From IMG/VR virus record IMGVR_UViG_3300044961_000030, positions 1-24,241 of that record: a stretch of DNA of 24,241 nucleotides; one strand, written 5' to 3'. A model generated the notes under the pieces. The model was not told where the DNA came from and searched no databases. It was given only the letters and a program-made list of their open reading frames with translations. This document shows, one piece after another, positions 15,348 through 21,404 of the stretch (position 1 is the first letter of the stretch; every line of letters starts with the position of its first letter). This stretch comes from a virus. A program made the position numbers and the translations under genes.

Positions 15348-16127
15348 TTAGCGTATGATCTTGCCAGTGCTCGTCCTTGGCCAGTACAGCGCGACGCATC
15401 TGCAGTTGATGACTTGCCCAGCGCTGCCTGACGGATCGCCAGGAAACATCAGCTTCTCGCCGCCTACGTCGAATGGCTCGTCTATCTCACGGAGCTGACC
15501 ATCAGCTTGCGCGTGATCGGGCCTAGTGCGGGCGTCCTCTGTAGCCCCCCACTCCTTGACAAGATCGACGCCGCTCTCGGCCGCAGCTTCTTGTTGCCCC
15601 TTGTTCGCCGCGGTATGAGCCACAGTCCTGGCGATGCGTTGCGCAATGTGCAAGGCCAGCCCCTTCTTCATCGCTTGGGCTACGGCCCTGACGCCTTCAC
15701 GCTCTCCCTTGCCTTGCGCTATCCACCGAGCGATAGCCTGGCTCACGCGCTTCCTGAGGCTGTCTGCAACATACTTGCTCTGCTTTGCCGCTTGCGAGAG
15801 CACCCAGCTCAAGATGCGTCGCTTGAACCTAGCGAACACGCTCTTCTCTTCTAGCTTGAGATGCAGAAGCTTGGCGTTGTCGATCACCTCGAACGCAAAG
15901 ACGGCAGCGATAGTCTCGATCTGATGACGCAGCAACACTCGTAGCCTCTGCTCGAAATCGTCAATGGCGGCCTCCCAGTCAGCCTCCTCGTCGAGCCTAT
16001 CGGCTAGGCGGCGGAGGAGTGCGAGGCTTCCTCTTGAGAGGCTTTGCTCCCACCTCACTAGAAGCCGGTTCAGCGTCAGCATCTTGCGTTTGCGATGCCG
16101 CGTCCTCAGGTTCAATGGGCTCGCCAT
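15348..16127 (-). CDS. Minor head protein, Mu F-like
   Basis: The C-terminal part has the phage Mu gpF-like signature: VKEWGATEDARTRPDHAQAD, then FDVGGEKLMFPGDPSG and the INCRCV ending. The N-terminal two thirds are highly basic and helical. Such proteins are minor head components involved in head morphogenesis, some of them injected. I choose the ATG at 16127 (MASPLNLR, about 259 residues) because GGGAG lies 9 nt upstream. An in-frame TTG at 16163 would add 12 residues, and an ATG at 16082 has no ribosome-binding site. With this start it overlaps the portal gene by 131 bp in a different frame. Confidence 0.87.
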   Translation of the reverse strand: MASPLNLRTRHRKRKMLTLNRLLVRWEQSLSRGSLALLRRLADRLDEEADWEAAIDDFEQRLRVLLRHQIETIAAVFAFEVIDNAKLLHLKLEEKSVFARFKRRILSWVLSQAAKQSKYVADSLRKRVSQAIARWIAQGKGEREGVRAVAQAMKKGLALHIAQRIARTVAHTAANKGQQEAAAESGVDLVKEWGATEDARTRPDHAQADGQLREIDEPFDVGGEKLMFPGDPSGSAGQVINCRCVALYWPRTSTGKIIR

Positions 16128-17430
16128 CTTCGTCAACTCCCGTTGCTGCGCTCCCAGGCACAAGGTCTGTGGTCATCAGAGGCGTGTCTCCACTGCTCAC
16201 CAAGATCACGTCGCCAACCTTCTCGCCCCCTGTTCCATCCTCTCCTGGCTCTTTCGGCTCATAAGGCTCGTATCCGACAGCTTCACGCTTCTCGTTGATC
16301 GTCAGGAACCGGGACTCGTTTATCCTCTTCCACAAGGCCTCCCGCTCTGTGTCGAGCGCCGGAATCTTGTCCTCGTCGAAGCCAATCCTGATTTCCTCGC
16401 CATACGAAGGCATGAAGAAGTTGGTCAGCGCGCGGCATGCCTTCGTCACCAGCGGGATGATCGTCTGCCTGTAGAACGCGCGGTTCGCCTCCTGATAGTT
16501 AGAGAACGTGTTGTCTCCCGGAATGCCGAGCAGCTGTGGCGGTACACCATAAGTCAACGCAACCTCGCGCGCAGCCTCTCGCTTCCCTTCGATAAACTCC
16601 ATGTCTTTGGGGTTAGTCGCCATCTCCTTCCAATCGAGCCCGCCTTCGAGGAGCATGGGTTTGCCTGCGTTCTGCGGTCCGCTGTACCGGTCTTCGAGTT
16701 CCTTCTTGAGCCGATCATACTGCTTGTCAGTCAGCGAGCTGTCTGCGTTCTCGTTAGGCGGCGAGTACACGAGCGCTCCCGATGGCCTAGCCTGATTATC
16801 GAGCAGCGACTTGTTGTAGGCGCCAGCCGCGTTGTGAACGTCGACTGAGAACGCGCCTGCTTCCACAGGGGCCATGCCATACCAGTCAGACAGCGGGTGG
16901 AACTCGCGCATGTGGAGCACTGGCATCTGCTTGCCCACCTCGATCACGAACTCCACCTCCCTCTGACCACCAACTCTGTACAGATAGCTTTCGGGGTAGC
17001 CCGTCGGACCGACCTTGATCCTCATGCGATCAGGCCGCAGCACGAAAAGCTCCTTGGGCTTGCCGTCCAGCATGACCGCTTCGAGGTAGGTATTGCCGGC
17101 GATGCGGTAGAAAGAATAGAACGCATCCCACATCTCGTCACCGGACTGGAATGGATTCGGGCGGCGCAACAGCTTGATGAGCTCGTGATCTTCGACCTCA
17201 TCTTCTCCAGAATAGATCAAAAACGGAATAGATGCCGACGCCTCAGCGATCATCCGCACGCACCGGTAGGCGATGGCGTTCTTCATGTACGACTCTACTG
17301 CAAGAGCGTCATACCTGCGCGGCGTCCATACAGGCGAGCCCATCGTCTGCAGGAACAGAGAGCGGCCTGCCTGAGAGGCTTTCTGCTGCAACGCAGGCAG
17401 CGGCTTCCTGAACCAGTCTAGTATCGCCAT
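15997..17430 (-). CDS. Portal protein, HK97 family
   Basis: This 477-residue protein is a clear HK97-type portal. Motifs include NAIAYRCVRMIAEASASIPF (51-70), LLRRPNPFQSGDEMWDAFYS (87-106), GNTYLEAVMLDGKPKELFVLRPDRM, AREVALTYGVPPQLLGIPGD (286-305) and SNYQEANRAFYRQTIIPLV. It forms the dodecameric DNA channel at the head vertex. The last 80 residues are acidic and Pro-rich (PEDAASQTQDADAEP, PRTPPPPSR) and probably disordered; codons from about 435 onward overlap the start of the Mu F-like gene. The gene follows the small Trp-rich ORF. Confidence 0.96.
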   Translation of the reverse strand: MAILDWFRKPLPALQQKASQAGRSLFLQTMGSPVWTPRRYDALAVESYMKNAIAYRCVRMIAEASASIPFLIYSGEDEVEDHELIKLLRRPNPFQSGDEMWDAFYSFYRIAGNTYLEAVMLDGKPKELFVLRPDRMRIKVGPTGYPESYLYRVGGQREVEFVIEVGKQMPVLHMREFHPLSDWYGMAPVEAGAFSVDVHNAAGAYNKSLLDNQARPSGALVYSPPNENADSSLTDKQYDRLKKELEDRYSGPQNAGKPMLLEGGLDWKEMATNPKDMEFIEGKREAAREVALTYGVPPQLLGIPGDNTFSNYQEANRAFYRQTIIPLVTKACRALTNFFMPSYGEEIRIGFDEDKIPALDTEREALWKRINESRFLTINEKREAVGYEPYEPKEPGEDGTGGEKVGDVILVSSGDTPLMTTDLVPGSAATGVDEDGEPIEPEDAASQTQDADAEPASSEVGAKPLKRKPRTPPPPSR

Positions 17431-17431
17431 C

Positions 17432-17623
17432 CTACCCTCCGATGATCGTGAAACTCGAGCCAGCCTGCAGCCATGCGCGGTTGACGTTGCCTGCGTGCCG
17501 CTCGACCCGTACAGCTACGCGCTCGTTGGTAAGCCAGTTCCAGTCGTACCTCCAGCCGTCTACTACCCCAACGCGGTTCCACGCACGATAGCGCCGCCAC
17601 CAGAGCTTCAGCCGCTTCCACAT
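17432..17623 (-). CDS. Small Trp- and Arg-rich protein between terminase and portal
   Basis: This 63-residue protein of unknown function has 8 Trp and 10 Arg. It starts MWKRLKLWWRRYRAWNR and ends in a likely beta segment (RAWLQAGSSFTIIGG). The ATG at 17623 overlaps the terminase stop (TGATG), with AGGAG 6 nt upstream, which supports translation; a GTG at 17626 would add one residue. It ends 1 bp before the portal ATG. Tiny genes at this place are seen in other GTA-like clusters, but I do not recognise this one. An N-terminal amphipathic helix is likely. Confidence 0.7.
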   Translation of the reverse strand: MWKRLKLWWRRYRAWNRVGVVDGWRYDWNWLTNERVAVRVERHAGNVNRAWLQAGSSFTIIGG

Positions 17624-18990
17624 CACAGGCTCCTGATCTTCGGTTCCACGTCTTCGTTCTTCATCAAGTAGGTTATTCCCCAGACGAGAGCGTCGAGCCG
17701 GTCAGGAGAACGCCCGTTTGCCTCGCCCGTCGGGTTGAAGTCGATCATCTGATCCTCCAGAGTCGCCAGCAGCCCGACGTGATGCACTCGGCCCTGCTCA
17801 TATAACCCAGCAACCGGCTCCGCGCGCAACCACTTGCCGCGAGTGGCGCGTACAGCGTGCACTGGCACCGTCTTGTCCACTTCGTTCAGGATAGACACAA
17901 CCAGGTCTCCGCCCTGATTGATCTCAGCCACAGCCGTGCTCGCCTGGAAAGTGTGGTAGAGCGAGATGGCCTTGGTGGCCCAGACATAAGGCTTCTTCCC
18001 CTGCACCGAGCCATCTGCGAGCACCCAATAGTGATCGTCCTCAGTCTTGCCTACCACTATGATGCCGCACTCGTCGCTGTTTTCATTCGAAGACGCAGGC
18101 GGGTCGATTGCTACGACAATCTTGGCGCAGCTTCGCCAGTCGAACACCCTGACTCGGTGCTGCTCGATCTGGGCGTAGGTCCACAGTGCGTTGGGGTTGT
18201 CGTCGAGGATCTCAGCGAAGATCTCTTGCCGGCCCAGGCGCGTCCCTTCGTACTTGCGCTGGACTTGCTTGTAGAACTGGTCTGCGAGATTGGCCTGGTT
18301 GTCATAAGTCGATCCTCGGGTGATGCGAGTAGCCTCATCCTTCATCAGGTCTTTCAGCAGCGGAATCGGCCGAGGCGTCGTAGTGACGCACTGAAGCGGC
18401 CTGACTCCGAGGCGCAAGCCGAACTGCAGCATGTCCCACGCCTCGCGCGCATACCGCCACTTGCACAGCTCATCCAGCCAGGCAGCGTCGAACTGCGGGC
18501 CTCTCAAGGCCTCTGGGTCATCCGCCGAGTACAACGTCGCCATGGCTCCGTTTGGCCAAGTGAGGCGTTTCTTGGAAGGTTCATACTTCGGACGGAACCA
18601 AGGTGCGGCTGTCGCAAGGATGCCGCTTTCGCCTTCCACGATGACGTCTCGAGCGTCGCCAGCGTCTTCGGCTACTAGAGCGATGCGCCCATAGTTCCCT
18701 GACTCCACAAGCATCCGCACCCATTCAGCGCCAGCGCGCGTCTTGCCAAAGCCACGTCCTGCCAGAATGAGCCATGTCACCCAGTCAGGATCGCTTGGCG
18801 GAAGCTGTTCAGCCCTCGCCCACGCCATCCAGTGGTGTTGCAGAAGGATCGCTTCCTCGTCTGTCAGCTCCTTCAGCAAGCCCACGAGCGCGCTCTCTTT
18901 CAAGGATCGTAGCGAACTTCTGGACAAGACGTTCAGCCGCTCCCGCAAGACCGGCAGCACTGAATGAAGCTGTTCCGTCTCTGTACTCAT
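17623..18990 (-). CDS. terL: Terminase large subunit
   Basis: This 455-residue protein has both terminase domains. The ATPase has Walker A LILAGRGFGKTRAGAEW (Lys83), Walker B DAAWLDE (Asp173, Glu174) and the coupling motif QCVTTTPRPIP (200-210). The nuclease has VVAIDPP (Asp295), VAEINQGG (Glu356) and SPDRLDALVWG (Asp430/Asp433). The HHWMAWARAEQLPP-type lead-in before Walker A is typical of the GTA gp2-like branch. It packages DNA into the prohead. The ATG at 18990 has AAAGG 9 nt upstream and lies inside terS, giving a 182-bp overlap in another frame. Confidence 0.97.
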   Translation of the reverse strand: MSTETEQLHSVLPVLRERLNVLSRSSLRSLKESALVGLLKELTDEEAILLQHHWMAWARAEQLPPSDPDWVTWLILAGRGFGKTRAGAEWVRMLVESGNYGRIALVAEDAGDARDVIVEGESGILATAAPWFRPKYEPSKKRLTWPNGAMATLYSADDPEALRGPQFDAAWLDELCKWRYAREAWDMLQFGLRLGVRPLQCVTTTPRPIPLLKDLMKDEATRITRGSTYDNQANLADQFYKQVQRKYEGTRLGRQEIFAEILDDNPNALWTYAQIEQHRVRVFDWRSCAKIVVAIDPPASSNENSDECGIIVVGKTEDDHYWVLADGSVQGKKPYVWATKAISLYHTFQASTAVAEINQGGDLVVSILNEVDKTVPVHAVRATRGKWLRAEPVAGLYEQGRVHHVGLLATLEDQMIDFNPTGEANGRSPDRLDALVWGITYLMKNEDVEPKIRSL

Positions 18991-19408
18991 CGAGATGTGC
19001 CTTTGCCATGAGCGTCAACAGCCCATCGGACTTGACGCGCTCAAACGTGACTAGCTTTCCGGCGCTGACCACAGGCTTGAGGTAGCCATGGATAGCCCGG
19101 TTGCTGATCTCCTCCCGGATCAGGTCCTTCGACTTCATCTGCTCTAGCTCGAGCGCCTTTCTGAAGTCGTCGTCCAGCTTCAAGTACTTGTAGAACGTCG
19201 TTATGCCGCAGCCAGCAGCGCGGATGAGCTCCCGCGTCGAAGCGCATCGAGGAGCGAGGTCGATCAGCCGCTGCTTCACTTTAGCGGCTCGCTTCTGAGC
19301 CATGATATACGCAGGAACGGTTTTTGCCGTCACGGGGAGGCGTCCAACCAGCTGCCCGGCAGAGTCCCTGCGGTCTCTGTAGTAGTCCTTTTTCCGCTTC
19401 TTCTTCAT
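18809..19408 (-). CDS. terS: Probable terminase small subunit
   Basis: This 199-residue protein is directly upstream of terL, has a very basic N-terminus (MKKKRKKDYYRDRRD) and a predicted helix-turn-helix (about residues 56-88: STRELIRAAGCGITTFYKYL). These features fit a small terminase that binds the packaging site. The central region FERVKSDGLLTLMAKAHLDEYRD is also seen in phage small terminases. No ribosome-binding site is seen before the ATG at 19408, and the predicted transcription start falls at or next to the ATG, so it may be translated leaderless. Its last 60 codons overlap terL. Confidence 0.85.
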   Translation of the reverse strand: MKKKRKKDYYRDRRDSAGQLVGRLPVTAKTVPAYIMAQKRAAKVKQRLIDLAPRCASTRELIRAAGCGITTFYKYLKLDDDFRKALELEQMKSKDLIREEISNRAIHGYLKPVVSAGKLVTFERVKSDGLLTLMAKAHLDEYRDGTASFSAAGLAGAAERLVQKFATILERERARGLAEGADRRGSDPSATPLDGVGEG

Positions 19409-19415
19409 AGGTCAT

Positions 19416-19444
19416 AAGATAACAGACAACAAACCCCTCGACAA
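19416..19444 (-). promoter_or_regulatory. Promoter for the late operon, minus strand
   Basis: The minus strand reads TTGTCG (19444-19439), 17 nt, TATCTT (19421-19416). The predicted start of transcription, about 7 nt further, lies at 19409-19408, that is at the A of the terS ATG. It is a moderate sigma-70-type match in the only gap upstream of the late operon. Confidence 0.5.
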
Positions 19445-19458
19445 CTTGCAGAATGGCG

Positions 19459-19487
19459 CTGACACGTCGGGCCTGCGATCCTATGTT
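19459..19487 (+). promoter_or_regulatory. Rightward promoter for the first two early genes
   Basis: CTGACA (19459-19464), 17-nt spacer, TATGTT (19482-19487) is a near-consensus sigma-70-type match 38 nt upstream of the gene at 19525. With the terS promoter on the other strand, about 120 bp serve both operons, and the two cores lie 14 bp apart. Confidence 0.6.
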
Positions 19488-19524
19488 CTCTCCGTCATTC
19501 TCAACCACAGGAGGACTCATCGAG

Positions 19525-19827
19525 ATGATAACCTTGAAGCATTTCGCGCAGCATTGGGAGGTCAGCCCGGCGAAGCTGCGGCGGCTGTTCCGGAAGGAGT
19601 ACCCAGGCAAGGAGAAGGGGCGATGGGAGTTCGAGCACGACAGCGAGACACTGATTGGGGTAGCCGATCTCTTGAAGCGCAAGCTCGGCGAACCTACCGG
19701 CAACTGTCTCGCGCTCTCCCAGGCCATGTCTTCAGCAGCATCCAGCCAAGGCAAGACCCTAGCAACATCGAGCTTCACGAGCTCCAAGAGTTCCAGAACC
19801 CGCGCCAAGCGCGCATCGCGAGGATAG
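19525..19827 (+). CDS. Small HTH-type DNA-binding protein (early gene A)
   Basis: This 100-residue protein starts MITLKHFAQHWEVSPAKLRR and its residues 3-53 form a small helix-turn-helix-like module (FAQHWEVSPAKLRRLFRKEY, then GRWEFEHD). The tail from about 57 on is Ser/Thr/Arg-rich and probably disordered. Start choice: ATG at 19525 with AGGAGG 10 nt upstream; a longer in-frame start at 19453 would lie upstream of the promoter's -10. The module resembles the C-termini of the next two proteins. It may act as a regulator or nucleoid-type DNA binder. I do not recognise a named family. Confidence 0.75.
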   Translation: MITLKHFAQHWEVSPAKLRRLFRKEYPGKEKGRWEFEHDSETLIGVADLLKRKLGEPTGNCLALSQAMSSAASSQGKTLATSSFTSSKSSRTRAKRASRG

Positions 19828-19832
19828 AGTAC

Positions 19833-20441
19833 ATGGCGAAAGAACACGAACCGACTCTCGGCCTTCCTGCCCCGTTCCCGTCGTCCCCGAGGCGTCCTCC
19901 TAAGTACGTCGTGCGGTTCGAGAACGAACAGGTTGGGCTCTTCTATGTCACGAGCTTCTGCGAGCTGTACGCCGCAAAGTACCCTACGGCGTTAGTGCTC
20001 GGCGAGCGCCAATGGGCCTGGAAGGATGAGAAGACCATCCAGTGTGCTGACGGCATGGTCATCCACAGTGACGACCTGGAAGAGATCATCGAGCATGAGC
20101 TCACGCCAAAGGAAGAGCAGTGGGTCCCGCCACCGCCATACTACGGCCAGTGGCACGACCTCGCTGCAGGCCATAGTGTCCGAGCCCAGGAACGCTCACA
20201 GACGCCCAAAGGCAGCGGAAGCGCTGAACAGCGGAAGAAGACCGATCCTAAGCGCACAGCGTCGAAAGAAGGCCTCGTCACTATCTCCGAGATCGCCGAA
20301 CAGCTCGGCAGAGACCCGAAGCAGTGCCGCATCGCGCTCAGGAAGAGCGGTACGCCTAAGCCTGGAGCCAGCTGGGCATGGCCACAGGATGAAGCCGACA
20401 GCATCAAGGCAATGATCCTCGAGCGCCTCAGGAAATCCTAG
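19833..20441 (+). CDS. Unknown protein with C-terminal HTH-like module (early gene B)
   Basis: This 202-residue protein starts 5 bp after gene A, with AGGA 8 nt before the ATG at 19833, so the two form an operon. Residues 23-100 form a globular domain (KYVVRFENEQVGLFYVTSF, GERQWAWKDEKTI) that I do not recognise; a Pro-rich PPPPYY segment follows, then a basic linker (110-146). Residues 147-200 (GLVTISEIAEQLGRDPKQCR, PGASWAWPQDEADSIKAMI) match the HTH-like module of gene A. The longer in-frame start at 19446 was rejected because that stretch is the shifted frame of gene A. DNA binding is inferred. Confidence 0.75.
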   Translation: MAKEHEPTLGLPAPFPSSPRRPPKYVVRFENEQVGLFYVTSFCELYAAKYPTALVLGERQWAWKDEKTIQCADGMVIHSDDLEEIIEHELTPKEEQWVPPPPYYGQWHDLAAGHSVRAQERSQTPKGSGSAEQRKKTDPKRTASKEGLVTISEIAEQLGRDPKQCRIALRKSGTPKPGASWAWPQDEADSIKAMILERLRKS

Positions 20442-20451
20442 CGATCTCGCA

Positions 20452-20501
20452 CAGGCGCTATTGAGATCCGATGGCGCCTGCACCATATTCCTGTGCAGGC
20501 G
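20452..20501 (+). promoter_or_regulatory. Overlapping hairpins with promoter between genes B and C
   Basis: TTGAGA (20461-20466), 17 nt, CATATT (20484-20489) forms a fair promoter for the gene at 20532. Two hairpins overlap it: CAGGCGC (20452-20458) pairs with GCGCCTG (20474-20480), with the -35 in the loop; CGCCTGCAC (20475-20483) pairs perfectly with GTGCAGGCG (20493-20501), with the -10 in the loop. They exclude each other. The pair may terminate gene A-B transcription while starting the next. Confidence 0.5.
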
Positions 20502-20531
20502 ATCATGCCTAACCAACCACAGGAGCCTGAT

Positions 20532-21053
20532 ATGAACACCATCAACCTCGTCACCCTGAACAGCCTCCGCGCCCAGAACGGCAAAGCGCCGCTCAAGAGC
20601 TGGAAGGAGTCCAAGTCGAAGCTGGAAGCGGCGATCCTCTCGGAGAAGAACGTGATCGCTGCCAAGGCTGTCGATCACGCGAAGATGGAGGAGCAGAGGG
20701 TAGCGCGTCTCCGCCAGGAGCAGCTCGAGGCGTCAGCGAAGGCAGCGCGCGAGAAGGCAGAGGCCGACGCCAAGGCTCTCAAGGAAGCCGAGGCGAAGCT
20801 GCCGAAGCCCCAGCCTCGGAAAGTGTCGAAGCCTGTCAGCCTCCAAGAGCTGCAGAAAGCGCTGGCGAAGACGGACAAGCAGCCCCGGAAGCTGCCTGCG
20901 AAGCCAGCAGCGAAGGCCAGTTCCGAAGCAAGCATTGCTGCAGAACGCCTCGGGATCACAGCGAAAGCAGTGCGCGCGAAGCTGCGCAAGCTCGGTCACT
21001 CTGCAGGACACGGCCTGAGCGCCGACCAGATCGTGAAGGCTCTCAGAGCCTGA
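20532..21053 (+). CDS. Coiled-coil protein with C-terminal HTH-like module (early gene C)
   Basis: This 173-residue protein starts at the ATG at 20532 (MNTINLVTLNSLRAQNGKAP), with AGGAG 6 nt upstream. A 13-residue longer start exists but lies in the promoter-leader. Residues 18-36 hold KAPLKSWKESKSKLEAAI, residues 48-92 form a charged Ala/Lys/Glu helix that is probably a coiled coil, 93-130 is a Pro/Lys-rich linker, and 131-172 (SEASIAAERLGITAKAVRAK, GHGLSADQIVKALRA) matches the HTH-like module of genes A and B. It is very basic at the C-terminus. It could act as a DNA-organising or regulatory protein. A perfect terminator follows the stop. Confidence 0.78.
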   Translation: MNTINLVTLNSLRAQNGKAPLKSWKESKSKLEAAILSEKNVIAAKAVDHAKMEEQRVARLRQEQLEASAKAAREKAEADAKALKEAEAKLPKPQPRKVSKPVSLQELQKALAKTDKQPRKLPAKPAAKASSEASIAAERLGITAKAVRAKLRKLGHSAGHGLSADQIVKALRA

Positions 21054-21070
21054 GAAACTTCAATGTTTTC

Positions 21071-21100
21071 AGGCGTTGCAGCGATGCAACGCCTTTCTTT
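21071..21100 (+). terminator. Rho-independent terminator after early gene C
   Basis: AGGCGTTGCA (21071-21080) and TGCAACGCCT (21085-21094) form a perfect 10-bp stem around a GCGA loop (GNRA type). The stem runs straight into the T-rich tract TTTCTTT (21094-21100). Confidence 0.9.
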
Positions 21101-21162
21101 CAGAGTCGACGAGGAGGTCTTCGCGCGCGCGTACACAGTCATCTCCTCGTCTCCTTTCTCCT

Positions 21163-21190
21163 TTGTTATGGGAATAAAACACAATATATA
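21163..21190 (+). promoter_or_regulatory. Rightward promoter-like sequence in inverted repeat
   Basis: TTGTTA (21163-21168), 16 nt, TATATA (21185-21190) could drive the gcrA-like gene through a leader of about 210 nt. The -35 comes from the left arm of the inverted repeat. Confidence 0.4.
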
Positions 21191-21206
21191 GGAATAAAAC
21201 ACAATA
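21171..21206 (+). repeat. AT-rich direct repeat, 20-bp period
   Basis: GGAATAAAACACAATA occurs at 21171-21186 and again at 21191-21206, separated by TATA. The repeat lies inside the spacer of the large inverted repeat, which makes it the most AT-rich spot in the neighbourhood. It looks iteron-like. Confidence 0.85.
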
Positions 21207-21230
21207 AAGGAGGAGGAGATAAACTTCGCT

Positions 21231-21260
21231 TTTATATGCGCGCGCGAGCAACCATAACAA
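21231..21260 (-). promoter_or_regulatory. Leftward promoter-like sequence in inverted repeat
   Basis: The minus strand reads TTGTTA (21260-21255), 18 nt of CG-rich spacer, TATAAA (21236-21231). It uses the same TTGTTATGG block from the right arm and would fire toward gene C, giving a transcript antisense to its end. No gene is seen in its path. Confidence 0.4.
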
Positions 21261-21404
21261 GGAGACAAGGAGACGAGGAGACGAGGAGATTATCGCGCGC
21301 GCGCGCGAAGATCTCCTTTGTTCCTGTGGTGTAGAACATCTCAGAGCTGAAGCGTTGCAGCGGCGGCGCTGATGCGTGAACATGCGAGCGACCAGGAGGA
21401 CACG

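Larger units (their letters stand above)
21113..21316. repeat. Large imperfect inverted repeat with CG tracts
   Basis: The left arm (21113-21171) and right arm (21252-21316) are imperfect reverse complements with the same ordered blocks: GGAG(G/A)TCTTCGCGCGCGCG outermost, then ATCTCCTCGTCTCC, then CTCC.TTGTTATGG innermost. The right arm is 6 bp longer because of extra copies of an 8-bp unit (GGAGACGA-like, four units at 21261-21292). An 80-bp spacer separates the arms. Confidence 0.85.
21054..21404. other. 351-bp intergenic region with complex repeats
   Basis: After the terminator there is no credible gene. The stretch holds a large imperfect inverted repeat, alternating CG tracts, an 8-bp tandem repeat, an AT-rich direct repeat, and promoter-like sequences on both strands. 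It ends in the leader of the gcrA-like gene (AGGAGG ribosome-binding site). A 32-codon ORF at 21236 has no fitting ribosome-binding site. Confidence 0.8.

Noticed and set aside
15964-16848. 294-aa rightward ORF opposite the portal gene
   Set aside because: Shadow of portal and Mu F-like codons; no recognisable motif.
17857-18678. 273-aa rightward ORF opposite terL
   Set aside because: Antisense of a well-supported terminase; no independent evidence.
19281-19847. 188-aa leftward ORF spanning terS start, the divergent promoter region and gene A
   Set aside because: Covers the whole intergenic region and overlaps three supported elements; composition is that of a shadow frame.
19446-20441. Single 331-aa rightward ORF covering genes A and B
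   Set aside because: Its first 129 codons are the out-of-frame reading of gene A, which has its own RBS; the ATG at 19833 has a better RBS and starts the clear domain.
21171-21316. CRISPR array from the repeated units
   Set aside because: Repeats are 8 and 20 bp with no unique spacers of regular length and no cas genes.
21236-21334. 32-codon ORF in the repeat region
   Set aside because: The purine-rich stretch is about 17 nt upstream of the ATG, too far for an RBS, and the peptide only mirrors the repeats.
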